64,000 bases of DNA from Saprospiraceae bacterium (GTDB lineage Bacteria; Bacteroidota; Bacteroidia; Chitinophagales; Saprospiraceae), in contig JALHLK010000009.1 of the NCBI GenBank assembly GCA_022844565.1, forward strand, positions 62,001 to 126,000, given 5' to 3'. The translations under genes were made by a program, and so were the position numbers. This document shows positions 34,800 through 43,259 of this stretch, in pieces. Every line of letters begins with the position of its first letter. Positions within the stretch are counted from its first letter, which is position 1. The notes beneath the pieces were generated by a model. The model searched no databases. It saw only the letters and a program-made list of their open reading frames with translations, and had not been told where the DNA came from.

Positions 34800-35600
34800 T
34801 TAATCGCAACCGTTGGGTTTTGAAGCCACAACGACAAGATTGATAGTACTTCCCATGGCTATTTTGGTAACACCATCATATTTAGGTTCTTGAGATAGTA
34901 TATATGCGGCACTTCTGTCTGTGATTTCGTCATTTACTTCCACATCACCAAGTTGTAAGTTGGTACTTTCTAGTAAGAATTCAGCTTCTGCAAGTGTCAT
35001 ACATTCTAATGCAGGTATCACTACTTCTCCACTTTCTTTATCGCTTACTATAAATTCAAGAAGGTCTCCTTTGCTAATCTCAATCTCTTTTCTGATTATA
35101 TCTTGACTAATGATAAGTTTACCTTTATAATAAACTTCAAGAATATGGTTGGGCTCTCCAGGATCGTATGTTTTGCCAGTTACTTTTGCATTTATGCCTC
35201 TATATTGCAACTCCTTCATTTTTTGATTAAAATCATTACCATACAAAACAGGTAGGTCTTTTACCTTGATCTTATCAGGGGTAAATTTTGAAATTGTTAC
35301 GTATATTTTTCTACCTGATTTGACCTCTGAGCCTGCTTGAGGATTTTGATTGAGTATAGTGCCTCCAGGAGTGCCTAGTTTAAATATTGAGTCGAACACT
35401 ACTAATTCAAATGAGTTGTCTTCCGCTAATTCTACAGCATCATAAGCATGCATTTTTACAAAATTAGGCAACACCAACTTTTCACCATGATTGGTATAGA
35501 ACCTAAGCCACATCATTGTCAATAATACCAATCCAACTATAAAAGCAACTGCCAATAATAAATGTTTGATAATAGGAAATTCTTTAAAAAACTCTTTCAT
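34800..35600 (-). CDS. PASTA domain-containing membrane protein
   Basis: A protein of 266 residues with one membrane segment near the N-terminus (about 12-33) and about three PASTA repeats in the periplasm, ending ...VVVASKPNGCD. PASTA domains bind peptidoglycan fragments or beta-lactams. Unlike in Gram-positive bacteria there is no linked Ser/Thr kinase or PBP domain. I start at the ATG at 35600: a GTG at 35627 would fall inside the -7 box. Confidence 0.85.
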   Translation of the reverse strand: MKEFFKEFPIIKHLLLAVAFIVGLVLLTMMWLRFYTNHGEKLVLPNFVKMHAYDAVELAEDNSFELVVFDSIFKLGTPGGTILNQNPQAGSEVKSGRKIYVTISKFTPDKIKVKDLPVLYGNDFNQKMKELQYRGINAKVTGKTYDPGEPNHILEVYYKGKLIISQDIIRKEIEISKGDLLEFIVSDKESGEVVIPALECMTLAEAEFLLESTNLQLGDVEVNDEITDRSAAYILSQEPKYDGVTKIAMGSTINLVVVASKPNGCD

Positions 35601-35626
35601 TACGAAAAGTATAATATGATTGAGCA

Positions 35627-35634
35627 CAAAAGTA
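35627..35634 (-). promoter_or_regulatory. TAnnTTTG -7 element for the PASTA gene
   Basis: TACTTTTG on the minus strand, 26 nt before the ATG at 35600. It overlaps the GTG at 35627 and so rules that codon out as a start. Confidence 0.5.
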
Positions 35635-35932
35635 ACTAATTACATATTAATGAAAAATATTAAGTAAATATATTTGAAGTTTCGAACAAAAATATTGTAG
35701 TCTTAATCCTTGTTGAGCTTAAGGACGGTTAAGAAGCTTATGATTGAGGTGTTATGTTTGGGTTAAGGAGGTAAAAGAATGTTAAGAGAGTTAAGTTTAG
35801 AAAGTTTAGTTTGGTCAAAGAATTTTTCGCTAAAAGCTAATAACTGAAATCCTATCGAGTGATGTTCGGACAAAAAGTGTTAAGAATAAAATAATGATTT
35901 TAAAAATATTGCTTTAGTTTGAATAAAATTTT

Positions 35933-35940
35933 TACATTTG
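35933..35940 (+). promoter_or_regulatory. -7 element of the tRNA-Cys promoter
   Basis: TACATTTG, 14 nt before the mature tRNA; a TTG at 35909-35911 gives a 21-nt spacer. The 35601-35932 region before it contains GGTTAAG-like low-complexity sequence but no gene. Confidence 0.55.
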
Positions 35941-35954
35941 CGGACGATTTTAAA

Positions 35955-36025
35955 GGTTTCGTGGCCGAGCGGCTAGGCAGAGGTCTGCAAAACCTCCCAC
36001 AGCGGTTCGAATCCGCTCGAAACCT
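35955..36025 (+). tRNA. tRNA-Cys (GCA)
   Basis: A 71-nt cloverleaf: acceptor GGTTTCG/CGAAACC, D arm, anticodon stem GAGGT/ACCTC with loop CTGCAAA (anticodon GCA) and a T arm with GGTTCGAATCC. The discriminator base is T, as expected for cysteine tRNA. The CCA end is not encoded. Confidence 0.97.
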
Positions 36026-36029
36026 CAAC

Positions 36030-36063
36030 AGAGTCTTAGGCGTTGTCTAAGGCTCTTTTTTTT
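36030..36063 (+). terminator. Terminator after tRNA-Cys
   Basis: AGAGTCTTAG pairs with CTAAGGCTCT (one G-T pair) across a 7-nt loop and is followed by eight Ts. A clear intrinsic terminator 4 nt past the tRNA. Confidence 0.85.
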
Positions 36064-36124
36064 GTTTCTCACAATTATTCAATTCCCACAAAATATAGTA
36101 AGAAAATTAATCTACTAAAAATTT

Positions 36125-36580
36125 TTATTCATCGATTTTCCTTAGCTTAAGGCTATCTAAGAGCTTAAGTGTAGATGTTGTATCGACTGTAATACTAATT
36201 GTATCTTTTACCATTGACTCATCCGCATTATTTAATGGCTTATAGTATTCCTCCATTAATTGTATTTTGCAATAACATGGATTAAACTTTTTCTTGGTAT
36301 AAGGAATAAATACATCGATCATCTTTTTCAAGCGTTTATTCATTTTGTCTTTTACAACATAATCTCCTTCCCAAGGACAATCATAAAGTCTGACTTTAGT
36401 GTGCATTGGATATTCGTTTAACAAATCACGGGAGACAGCAATAAAGGGTTCTTTTATTTTGTCCGTATGTTCTCCACTTGCCGTAAGCCCGCGAATGTGG
36501 TAAACAGTAACTTTGACATCACTTGGAGGCTTAACACCTATTAATGCAAAAACAAGACAAATAGTGATTATATAGTCCAT
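36125..36580 (-). CDS. 3D/RlpA-like double-psi barrel domain protein
   Basis: A 151-residue protein with an N-terminal export signal (about 1-18) and a domain resembling the 3D (Asp-Asp-Asp) double-psi beta-barrel. Relevant segments are LTASGEHTD, IAVSRDLLNEYPMHTKVRLY and MIDVFIPYTKK. Such domains cleave or bind peptidoglycan. A TTG 42 nt upstream is possible, but the ATG here begins directly at the hydrophobic segment. Single-gene unit on the minus strand. Confidence 0.7.
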   Translation of the reverse strand: MDYIITICLVFALIGVKPPSDVKVTVYHIRGLTASGEHTDKIKEPFIAVSRDLLNEYPMHTKVRLYDCPWEGDYVVKDKMNKRLKKMIDVFIPYTKKKFNPCYCKIQLMEEYYKPLNNADESMVKDTISITVDTTSTLKLLDSLKLRKIDE

Positions 36581-36798
36581 ATAAAAAAGTTTATTCCATA
36601 AATCAAAATTTATTATCTTCAAAACATTGATCTATTGCTTTATCAAATTTAGATCAATAATTGGACTTAACGACAAATAATTGATAAAAATTTAAACCTT
36701 AGTTATAAATTTTTGTCCTTAGTACTATTAAATCAGTGCAATAAATCATGCTGAAAATGCATTTTCTCAATTAATTGCCATAGCAGTACATAGTATTT

Positions 36799-38262
36799 AT
36801 GAAAGAAATAGTTATAATAGGATCAGGTTTTAGTAGCCTTGCTGCGGCCTGCTTTTTAGCAAAAAAAGGCCATAAAGTAAATGTTTTTGAAAAAAACGAA
36901 AGCCTTGGAGGTCGGTGTTCGCAATATCAAGCTGAAGGATTTACATTCGATATGGGGCCTAGCTGGTATTGGATGCCGGAGGTTTTTGAAAATTTTTTCA
37001 ATGCTTTTGATAAGAAAGTTGAAGATTTTTATAAACTAATCAGACTTGATCCTTCCTATAGGGTTGTTTTTGGGAAAAATGATTTTCTTGACCTACCATC
37101 TGACTATACTGAATTGAAGGCTTTGTTTGAAAAAATAGAAACAGGTTCTTCCCAGAAACTTGATGAATTTCTCGCGGAAGCAGAATATAAGTATACCGTA
37201 GGAATGAATGAATTTGTCTGGAAAGCAGGCGACTCAATCATGGAATTTGCAGATTGGAGAGTGGTTAAATCTCTTTTTAAGTTAGGCATGTTGCAGTCTT
37301 TATCTTCTGAGATCAAGAAAAAATTCAAAAATGAAAAACTGGTAAAGATCTTGGAGTTCCCCGTATTGTTTCTTGGTGCTACACCTGAAAAAACACCTGC
37401 TTTGTACAGTCTTATGAATTATGCAGATCTGAAGCTAGGAACTTGGTATCCTATGGGCGGAATGTATGAGATCATTAAGGCAATGGTTACAATTGGTGAA
37501 AGTTTGGGAGTCAAATATCACACCAATTCACCGGTGAAAAAAATAAATGCAATTAACGGTCAAGCTAACTCAATCATTCTTGTTAACGGTGAAATTATCA
37601 AATGTGACGTCGTAGTGGCTGGTGCAGATTATCATCACGTCGAGCAAAACTTGTTGCCAATTGAAGCGAGAGTTTATGATGAAAAATATTGGTCTAATAG
37701 AGTTATGGCACCATCAAGTTTATTATTTTACTTAGGGATCAATCGCAAAATTGATGGTCTAAAGCATCATACACTATTTTTTGACCGTGACTTTAAAGTG
37801 CACGCAAAGGAGATTTATGAGACTCCACAATGGCCAAGTGATCCACTTTTCTACATGTGTGCTCCATCGGTGACAGACGACTCTGTAGCTCCATCTGGCT
37901 GTGAAAACATTTTTTTATTGATGCCTATTGCTCCAGGATTAGATGATCAGCCGAAGCTTCATGATAATTATTTTAATATGATGTGTGAGCGAATCAATGA
38001 ATTCTATGGTGTAGACATACGTGAAAACATAGTTCATCAGCGGTCATTTTCACTGACAGAATTCAAAAGCAGATACAATGCTTACAAAGGAAATGCTTAT
38101 GGACTTGCAAATACTTTAATGCAAACAGCATTTCTCAAACCAAAGATCAAAAGTGCCAAAGTCAAAAACTTATATTACACAGGTCAATTGACTTCGCCAG
38201 GTCCCGGAATGCCTCCTTCGATTATTTCAGGTCAGGTGGTGGCAGAGATGATAGGAGAATAG
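36799..38262 (+). CDS. crtI: Phytoene desaturase (CrtI family)
   Basis: A 487-residue FAD-dependent desaturase that introduces double bonds in phytoene during carotenoid synthesis. Seen: N-terminal FAD motif VIIGSGFSSLAAACFLAKKG with GGRCSQY, and the C-terminal signature YYTGQLTSPGPGMPPSIISG. Length is normal for CrtI. No crtB, crtY or crtZ lies in the window. Related CrtI-type proteins may act on other carotenoids, so the exact desaturation step is inferred. Confidence 0.88.
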   Translation: MKEIVIIGSGFSSLAAACFLAKKGHKVNVFEKNESLGGRCSQYQAEGFTFDMGPSWYWMPEVFENFFNAFDKKVEDFYKLIRLDPSYRVVFGKNDFLDLPSDYTELKALFEKIETGSSQKLDEFLAEAEYKYTVGMNEFVWKAGDSIMEFADWRVVKSLFKLGMLQSLSSEIKKKFKNEKLVKILEFPVLFLGATPEKTPALYSLMNYADLKLGTWYPMGGMYEIIKAMVTIGESLGVKYHTNSPVKKINAINGQANSIILVNGEIIKCDVVVAGADYHHVEQNLLPIEARVYDEKYWSNRVMAPSSLLFYLGINRKIDGLKHHTLFFDRDFKVHAKEIYETPQWPSDPLFYMCAPSVTDDSVAPSGCENIFLLMPIAPGLDDQPKLHDNYFNMMCERINEFYGVDIRENIVHQRSFSLTEFKSRYNAYKGNAYGLANTLMQTAFLKPKIKSAKVKNLYYTGQLTSPGPGMPPSIISGQVVAEMIGE

Positions 38263-38410
38263 TTTATGAGGTTAAAAGGGTTTAGGGAGGTTAAGAAGGT
38301 TAAGATTGGTTGAGAAGTGAAATCAATTTTTAATCAAAAAAATCAATATGTTTAAAAATAATCTGATATTTGCGTGATAAGACACTATGTCAATCAGCAA
38401 TTAAAAGTTT

Positions 38411-38797
38411 ATGCAGCAGATACCAGGACTTTTTGTCAAAGAAATAGAAAGCAAGGGCAAGGGTGTTTTTACTAATGAAGACATCCAGGAGGGTGACTTG
38501 ATTGAAGTTTGTAACATTATTGCTATACCAAGTCACGAAGTGCCCATATTACATCGGACCGTATTACACGATTATTACTTTTCGTGGGGAGATGGCATGG
38601 ATGAAGCGGTGATAGCCTTAGGGTTTGGCTCTATTTACAATCACGCTGTCGATTCAAATGCAGATTTTATACTAGACTTTGAGCATAATACCATTGATAT
38701 TGTTGCAATCAGCGATATAAAAAAGGGTGAAGAAATCACACTCAATTATCATGGGGAAAAGGGTGATGAGACGCCTCTTTGGTTTGCTGTTCTTTAA
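38411..38797 (+). CDS. SET domain-containing protein
   Basis: A 128-residue protein formed only of a SET domain. The motifs are KGKGVFTNEDIQEGDLIE, GFGSIYNHA (equivalent to the NHS motif that binds S-adenosylmethionine) and EEITLNYHG with the catalytic tyrosine. It should methylate lysine on an unidentified protein. It stands alone, 148 nt after crtI; the spacer holds GGTTAAG-type low-complexity sequence. Single-domain bacterial SET proteins are found sporadically, including in Bacteroidota. Confidence 0.85.
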   Translation: MQQIPGLFVKEIESKGKGVFTNEDIQEGDLIEVCNIIAIPSHEVPILHRTVLHDYYFSWGDGMDEAVIALGFGSIYNHAVDSNADFILDFEHNTIDIVAISDIKKGEEITLNYHGEKGDETPLWFAVL

Positions 38798-38889
38798 TTG
38801 TCCGATATAGGAAAAGAATATCCAGCTCTTATATGCTAAGAAGTAAAACTCCTAAAATGGAGTCTCAAAATCGAGGTTAGTTAGAATCC

Positions 38890-38955
38890 TTTTGAGAAAT
38901 TACATATTTTCTAATCCCTAATCTCTATTTCCTAATCCCTAATTCCTAACCTATA
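38890..38955. repeat. Low-complexity CTAATCCCTAAT-type tract
   Basis: Imperfect tandem copies of TAATCCCTAAT/TTCCTAATCC occupy the spacer between the SET gene and era. Similar GGTTAAG-rich strings occur at about 35705-35810 and 38266-38315. Confidence 0.6.
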
Positions 38956-38959
38956 AAAC

Positions 38960-39856
38960 CTACTCCGTATATCCAAAACTTTTCAAAAGTCGTTCATTAT
39001 TTCTCCAATCTTCTTTCACGCTGACATTGGTCTGAAGAAATACTTTTGATTGAAAAAATTCTTCTAAATCTTTTCGGGCTTCGGTTCCCAATTTTTTAAT
39101 AGCATCTCCATTTTTCCCAATGATGATCGCTTTTTGCGTAGCTCGCTCTACATAGATTTGGGCAGAGATATTGATGATGGGGCCACCACGCGACTCACCC
39201 TCTTTGAATGCGTCAATATTCACTTCACACGAATAAGGGATCTCTTGTTTGTACAGCTTTAAAATATGACTTCTTATGATTTCACTTGCAAAAAAGCGTT
39301 CAGTTTTATCGGTCCATTGATCTTTTGGGAAATACTCGGGACCTTCAGGCAACTCCGCTTTAATAGCATTGATGATGAGATCTATCCCAGTTTTTTCTCT
39401 AGCCGAAATAAAAAAATGATCTTTAAAATCTATCAATTCTGACCAAAAAGCAAGACTTTCTACCCTTGAATAATCATCATATTCTTGATCTATTTTATTG
39501 ATTAAAAGGAATTTAGGAGCCTCTACATTTTTTAATAATCTGATGACTTTTTCATCACCTTCGTATTTTTCAAATATATCCGTCACAAAAAGAAGTACAT
39601 CGCCATCTTCAAATGAAGAAAAAGCAAATGAGTTCATCTTCTGCTGCAAAGCATATTTTGGATCGTGGATGATACCTGGGCTATCAGAAAATATGATCTG
39701 ATGCTCTTCATCATTATATATACCTAATATCCGGTGACGAGTCGTCTGAGGCTTACTTGATATGACGGATAGTTTGTCCCCTATCAAAGCGTTGACGAGC
39801 GTTGATTTTCCTACATTTGGATTACCTATGATGTTTACAAAACCTGATTTATGCAA
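38960..39856 (-). CDS. era: GTPase Era
   Basis: A 298-residue essential GTPase for 16S rRNA maturation and 30S assembly. G1 is GNPNVGKS (11-18), G3 DSPG (58-61) and G4 NKID (120-123). The C-terminal KH domain shows KAIIIGKNGDAIKKLG. Length is normal. It diverges from the Fe-S protein at 39946; no rnc or recO is next to it. Confidence 0.96.
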   Translation of the reverse strand: MHKSGFVNIIGNPNVGKSTLVNALIGDKLSVISSKPQTTRHRILGIYNDEEHQIIFSDSPGIIHDPKYALQQKMNSFAFSSFEDGDVLLFVTDIFEKYEGDEKVIRLLKNVEAPKFLLINKIDQEYDDYSRVESLAFWSELIDFKDHFFISAREKTGIDLIINAIKAELPEGPEYFPKDQWTDKTERFFASEIIRSHILKLYKQEIPYSCEVNIDAFKEGESRGGPIINISAQIYVERATQKAIIIGKNGDAIKKLGTEARKDLEEFFQSKVFLQTNVSVKEDWRNNERLLKSFGYTE

Positions 39857-39945
39857 TTTTTATCTTTACTTTAAGTTAAAAAAATGGATATCTGTGAATG
39901 TATTATTCAAAAACATGCTATATTTAGGGTCAAATATAGATAAAA

Positions 39946-40716
39946 GTGGTTAAAAACATAGCAGAATATAGTAGTAATGGTGAAACACCCGAAGTAGTAT
40001 TTTGGGTAGGATGTGCAGGAAGCTTTGATCCAAGGGCTCAAAAAGTGACCAAAGCCTTTTGTGAATTGCTTGAAGGAGCAGGTGTGAAGTTTGCGATTTT
40101 GGGAAATGAAGAGAAATGTACGGGCGATCCAGCACGAAGAGCAGGCAATGAATTTGTTTTCCAAATGTTGGCCATCCAAAACATCGAAACCATGAACATG
40201 TACGGTGTGAAAGATATTGTCACCGCTTGCCCACATTGCTTTAACACCCTTAAAAATGAATATCCCGCTTTAGGTGGCAACTACAATGTGGTCCACCACA
40301 CCCAGTACCTTTCTAAACTCTTCGATTCTGGCCGACTCAAAATAGAGGGTGGCCACTTCAAAGGCAAAAAAATCACCTACCATGACTCTTGCTACCTTGG
40401 CAGAATCAATGGCGAATACGAGGCACCTCGCAAACTCCTCGAAGCCCTTGACATAGAACTGGTAGAACTCAAGCGCAGCAAAACCAACGGACTCTGCTGT
40501 GGTGCCGGTGGTGCTCAAATGTTTAAAGAAGACGAGCCTGGTGATAAGCACATCAATGTAGAACGTATGGAAGAAGTCATCGCCTCTGGTGCCAGCATCG
40601 TAGGTGCCAATTGCCCATTTTGCATCACCATGCTCAGTGATGGAGCAAAGGCAAAGGGTAAGGAAGAGGATGTAATGGTGTATGATATTAGTGAGTTGAT
40701 ATTGCAGGGGAGGTGA
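39946..40716 (+). CDS. (Fe-S)-binding CCG-domain protein (heterodisulfide reductase subunit B-like)
   Basis: A 256-residue protein with two cysteine-rich CCG domains. The first has WVGCAGSFD and CPHCFNTL, the second DSCYLGR, LCCGAGGAQM and NCPFC. The family (HdrB/GlpC/LutA-like) binds an Fe-S centre and couples electron transfer; its usual partner, a 4Fe-4S dicluster protein, is not in the window. It starts at GTG; the alignment to the family start (VVFWVGCAGSF near residue 17) supports this. The middle and 3' half are visibly more GC-rich than neighbouring genes. Confidence 0.85.
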   Translation: MVKNIAEYSSNGETPEVVFWVGCAGSFDPRAQKVTKAFCELLEGAGVKFAILGNEEKCTGDPARRAGNEFVFQMLAIQNIETMNMYGVKDIVTACPHCFNTLKNEYPALGGNYNVVHHTQYLSKLFDSGRLKIEGGHFKGKKITYHDSCYLGRINGEYEAPRKLLEALDIELVELKRSKTNGLCCGAGGAQMFKEDEPGDKHINVERMEEVIASGASIVGANCPFCITMLSDGAKAKGKEEDVMVYDISELILQGR

Positions 40717-40890
40717 TGTTTGTTATGTCGAGTTATTATGCAGAAGTGGCTACTCTATTAGAAATAGTCTAAAACGGGTGTATTATCAAAATACCACTCA
40801 AGGTAGAGAAGATTATCGAAGACAATCTACCGTCTGTGGAAGAAGCCTTTACTGACCTTAACTTAAACAGTATTCGGGGAAAGAAGGTAG

Positions 40891-41109
40891 GTCGAGGAAA
40901 AACTTAAATGGAATTTCAACAAAACCTATTTTGACCGCTTCGGGGATGTATTAAAACTCAATGACAAACAAGTAAATACAGTCAATAAAAGACTTATTAA
41001 ATGGTTGCCCAAAGCTATTCAACTGATTGATATAACCTTTGTGACAGAAAATCTTCGAAAAGCCAATAAAGAATTGATAATTCACTGCGTAAAACAATTT
41101 ACTTCATGA
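40891..41109 (+). pseudogene. Frameshifted gene remnant, possibly HipA-like C-terminus
   Basis: An open 73-codon frame (KWNFNKTYFDRFGDVLKLND..., ending HCVKQFTS) without a start codon, preceded in another frame by a protein-like stretch (VEKIIEDNLPSVEEAF) up to a TAA. A frameshift between the two would join them. The helical LNDKQVNTV...IKWLPKAIQLID pattern recalls the C-terminal part of HipA-type toxin kinases; this match is tentative. The rest of 40717-41258 shows no intact gene. Confidence 0.4.
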
Positions 41110-41258
41110 CAACGTAGGAACTCAAAAAATATCAGTGGGTAACTGCAGGGAAAAATCGTTCTAAACCTTATTTTTATCCCAAAAAGTAGATTACAAATAT
41201 TTATTCCATTGTAAATCATGACATCAAAACAAGTAAATCTTTGCAAAAATTTTATTGA

Positions 41259-42026
41259 ATGGAAATAAAAAAAACAGGTAAAACAAAAAATATCAGAAAA
41301 ATGAAATTAGAAAAAGCCATCACCCTTCAAAGCTACCTCTTATTTGCCGCATTTTTTGCCCTTGTACTGACGGGGTTTTGGTATAGTTATTTTACCCGTA
41401 TTTTAGATCAAGAAAATTATCGGATGCATACCCATGGTGTGGCATTAACGCTTTGGTGCATTATGCTTTTCTTACAAGCTTTTTTAATACGAAAGAAATT
41501 AAATGCTCTTCATAAAATAGTAGGCAAATTTTCCTACGTATTGGTTCCAATTATCATTATTACCACCATCGATTTACTCAGATACAGTATTAATAAATCT
41601 TTTAATGGGCAGTTAGGTACCTCTGAATTTTTATTTGTTGCATTGGTGATTAATGCGTTGATTGCGTTTTTGATTTTTTATGGTTTAGCCATCTATCATA
41701 GAAAAACCTCTACCATTCATGCACGTTACATGATATGTACTATTTTTCCAATGATTACTCCTGCCACTGATCGGATTATAGGACAACATTTCCAGTCATT
41801 GATGCCCTATTTGTATACCATAGAGGGGTCTCCTATACCCATGGTTGCCGGATTTTTATTGGGCAATGTCATTTTATTAGGCTTGTGTATTTGGGATTGG
41901 TATTCTCACAAACGGTGGAATGTTTTTCCGTTTGCTTTACTTATTCTATTGACATATCATTACTCTGTCTTAAATTTTTATAAATTTGACTTTTGGAAGA
42001 CATTCAGTTATTGGGTTATCAGTTAA
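41259..42026 (+). CDS. Polytopic membrane protein of unknown function
   Basis: A 255-residue protein with about seven membrane helices. Conserved-looking polar positions within or near helices include HTHGVALTLWC (residues around 60-70), LHKIVGKFSY, IHARYMICTIFP and TPATDRI. Similar multi-pass proteins exist in Bacteroidota, but I cannot name a family or substrate. Met15 (41301) is an alternative start. A roughly 130-nt gap separates it from the phosphotriesterase-like gene. Confidence 0.65.
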   Translation: MEIKKTGKTKNIRKMKLEKAITLQSYLLFAAFFALVLTGFWYSYFTRILDQENYRMHTHGVALTLWCIMLFLQAFLIRKKLNALHKIVGKFSYVLVPIIIITTIDLLRYSINKSFNGQLGTSEFLFVALVINALIAFLIFYGLAIYHRKTSTIHARYMICTIFPMITPATDRIIGQHFQSLMPYLYTIEGSPIPMVAGFLLGNVILLGLCIWDWYSHKRWNVFPFALLILLTYHYSVLNFYKFDFWKTFSYWVIS

Positions 42027-42154
42027 ATAAAAGAAATAAAGCAAAATAAACTATGCAGGTTTGAGAAAGAAAAGACAACTACTTTGTTAATAATAGATAC
42101 CTCAAAACGGAGTTTTTCATTTCAAACATTGGTTAATCAATAAAATTTAGAATC

Positions 42155-43180
42155 ATGAGCAAATTAATTATGTTTTTTTGGGCAATTTTATTGGTGACAA
42201 GTTGTTCCCAAGATTTGAAGCAAGGGACGCTTATTACCGTAAAAGGTAAAATACCTGTTGAAGAAATGGGAATTAACTTAATTCATGAGCATATATTGGT
42301 CGATTTTATTGGAGCCGACAGCACAGGGTATCATCGTTGGGAAAGGACAGAAGTGATTGAGAGAGCGCTTCCCATTTTACTAGAAGCTAAACAAAATGGT
42401 GTAAGGACATTTTTTGAATGTACCCCTGCCTACTTAGGCCGAGATCCTTTATTGTTAAAGGAGCTTTCTGAAAAATCGGGAATTAATATTGTTACCAATA
42501 CTGGGTATTATGGTGCTGGAGAAAATAAATATGTTCCTAAACAAGCTTTTGATCAAACTGCAGAAGATATTGCCAAGGTTTGGATTGATGAATTTAACAA
42601 TGGAATTGAAAGTTCTGGAGTATTCCCAGGTTTTATAAAAATAGCCGTTGCCCGGAAAGATACCTTATCGCTATTGCATGCAAAAATTGTAAAAGCGGCC
42701 GCAATCGCCCACAAAGCAACGGGATTGACCATCGTTTCCCATACTGGTCCAGAAGGTCCGGCATTTGCTCAATTAGCTGTTTTAAAAGAAGAAGGGGTTG
42801 CTCCTGAAGCTTTCGTGTGGACGCATGCACAAGACGGCACTTTTGAAGGGCATCTTCAAGCTGCAAAGCAAGGTGCGTGGATTTCGTTAGATAATGTCAA
42901 TAAAAATAATGTGGATAAACCAGGGGGCATTGATTGGTATGTTGCCCTTTTATCAAAATTGAAAAAAGAAAATGTACTAGATAAAATTTTACTTTCCCAT
43001 GATTCGGGTTGGTATAATCCTGGTCAAGAAAATGGTGGCAATTATCGAAATTACAACGATATTTTCGAACAGCTCATTCCAGCTTTAATGGAAAATGGGT
43101 TTAGTCAAAAGGATATCGATTTATTGCTTATTAAAAACCCACAAAGAGCTTATGCTGTAAAGGTCAGAAAAACAGGGTAG
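42155..43180 (+). CDS. Phosphotriesterase-family lipoprotein
   Basis: A 341-residue amidohydrolase-superfamily protein with a lipoprotein signal (LVTSC, Cys17), so it is probably anchored in the periplasm or outer membrane. Metal ligands seen: HEH (His44, His46), the lysine in GFIKIAV, then VSHTG, WTHAQ and LSHDSG (Asp). The complete ligand set indicates an active binuclear-metal hydrolase. Family members hydrolyse phosphotriesters or lactones; the natural substrate is often a lactone. It is convergent with another metal-dependent hydrolase at 43260. Confidence 0.85.
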   Translation: MSKLIMFFWAILLVTSCSQDLKQGTLITVKGKIPVEEMGINLIHEHILVDFIGADSTGYHRWERTEVIERALPILLEAKQNGVRTFFECTPAYLGRDPLLLKELSEKSGINIVTNTGYYGAGENKYVPKQAFDQTAEDIAKVWIDEFNNGIESSGVFPGFIKIAVARKDTLSLLHAKIVKAAAIAHKATGLTIVSHTGPEGPAFAQLAVLKEEGVAPEAFVWTHAQDGTFEGHLQAAKQGAWISLDNVNKNNVDKPGGIDWYVALLSKLKKENVLDKILLSHDSGWYNPGQENGGNYRNYNDIFEQLIPALMENGFSQKDIDLLLIKNPQRAYAVKVRKTG

Positions 43181-43259
43181 ACAAGCTCGAAAACATCATG
43201 TTCACTTGATCTTGGATAAAGGCATAAGTATAAAAGGTCAATTAAATTTTTTCACAATC

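Noticed and set aside
38890-38955. CRISPR-like array
   Set aside because: The repeated units are short (7-11 nt), imperfect and without spacers; no cas gene is in the window.
39907-40551. Overlapping minus-strand open frames opposite the Fe-S protein gene
   Set aside because: They are complements of a GC-richer coding region with few stops; the plus-strand product has a full set of conserved cysteines and is the real gene.
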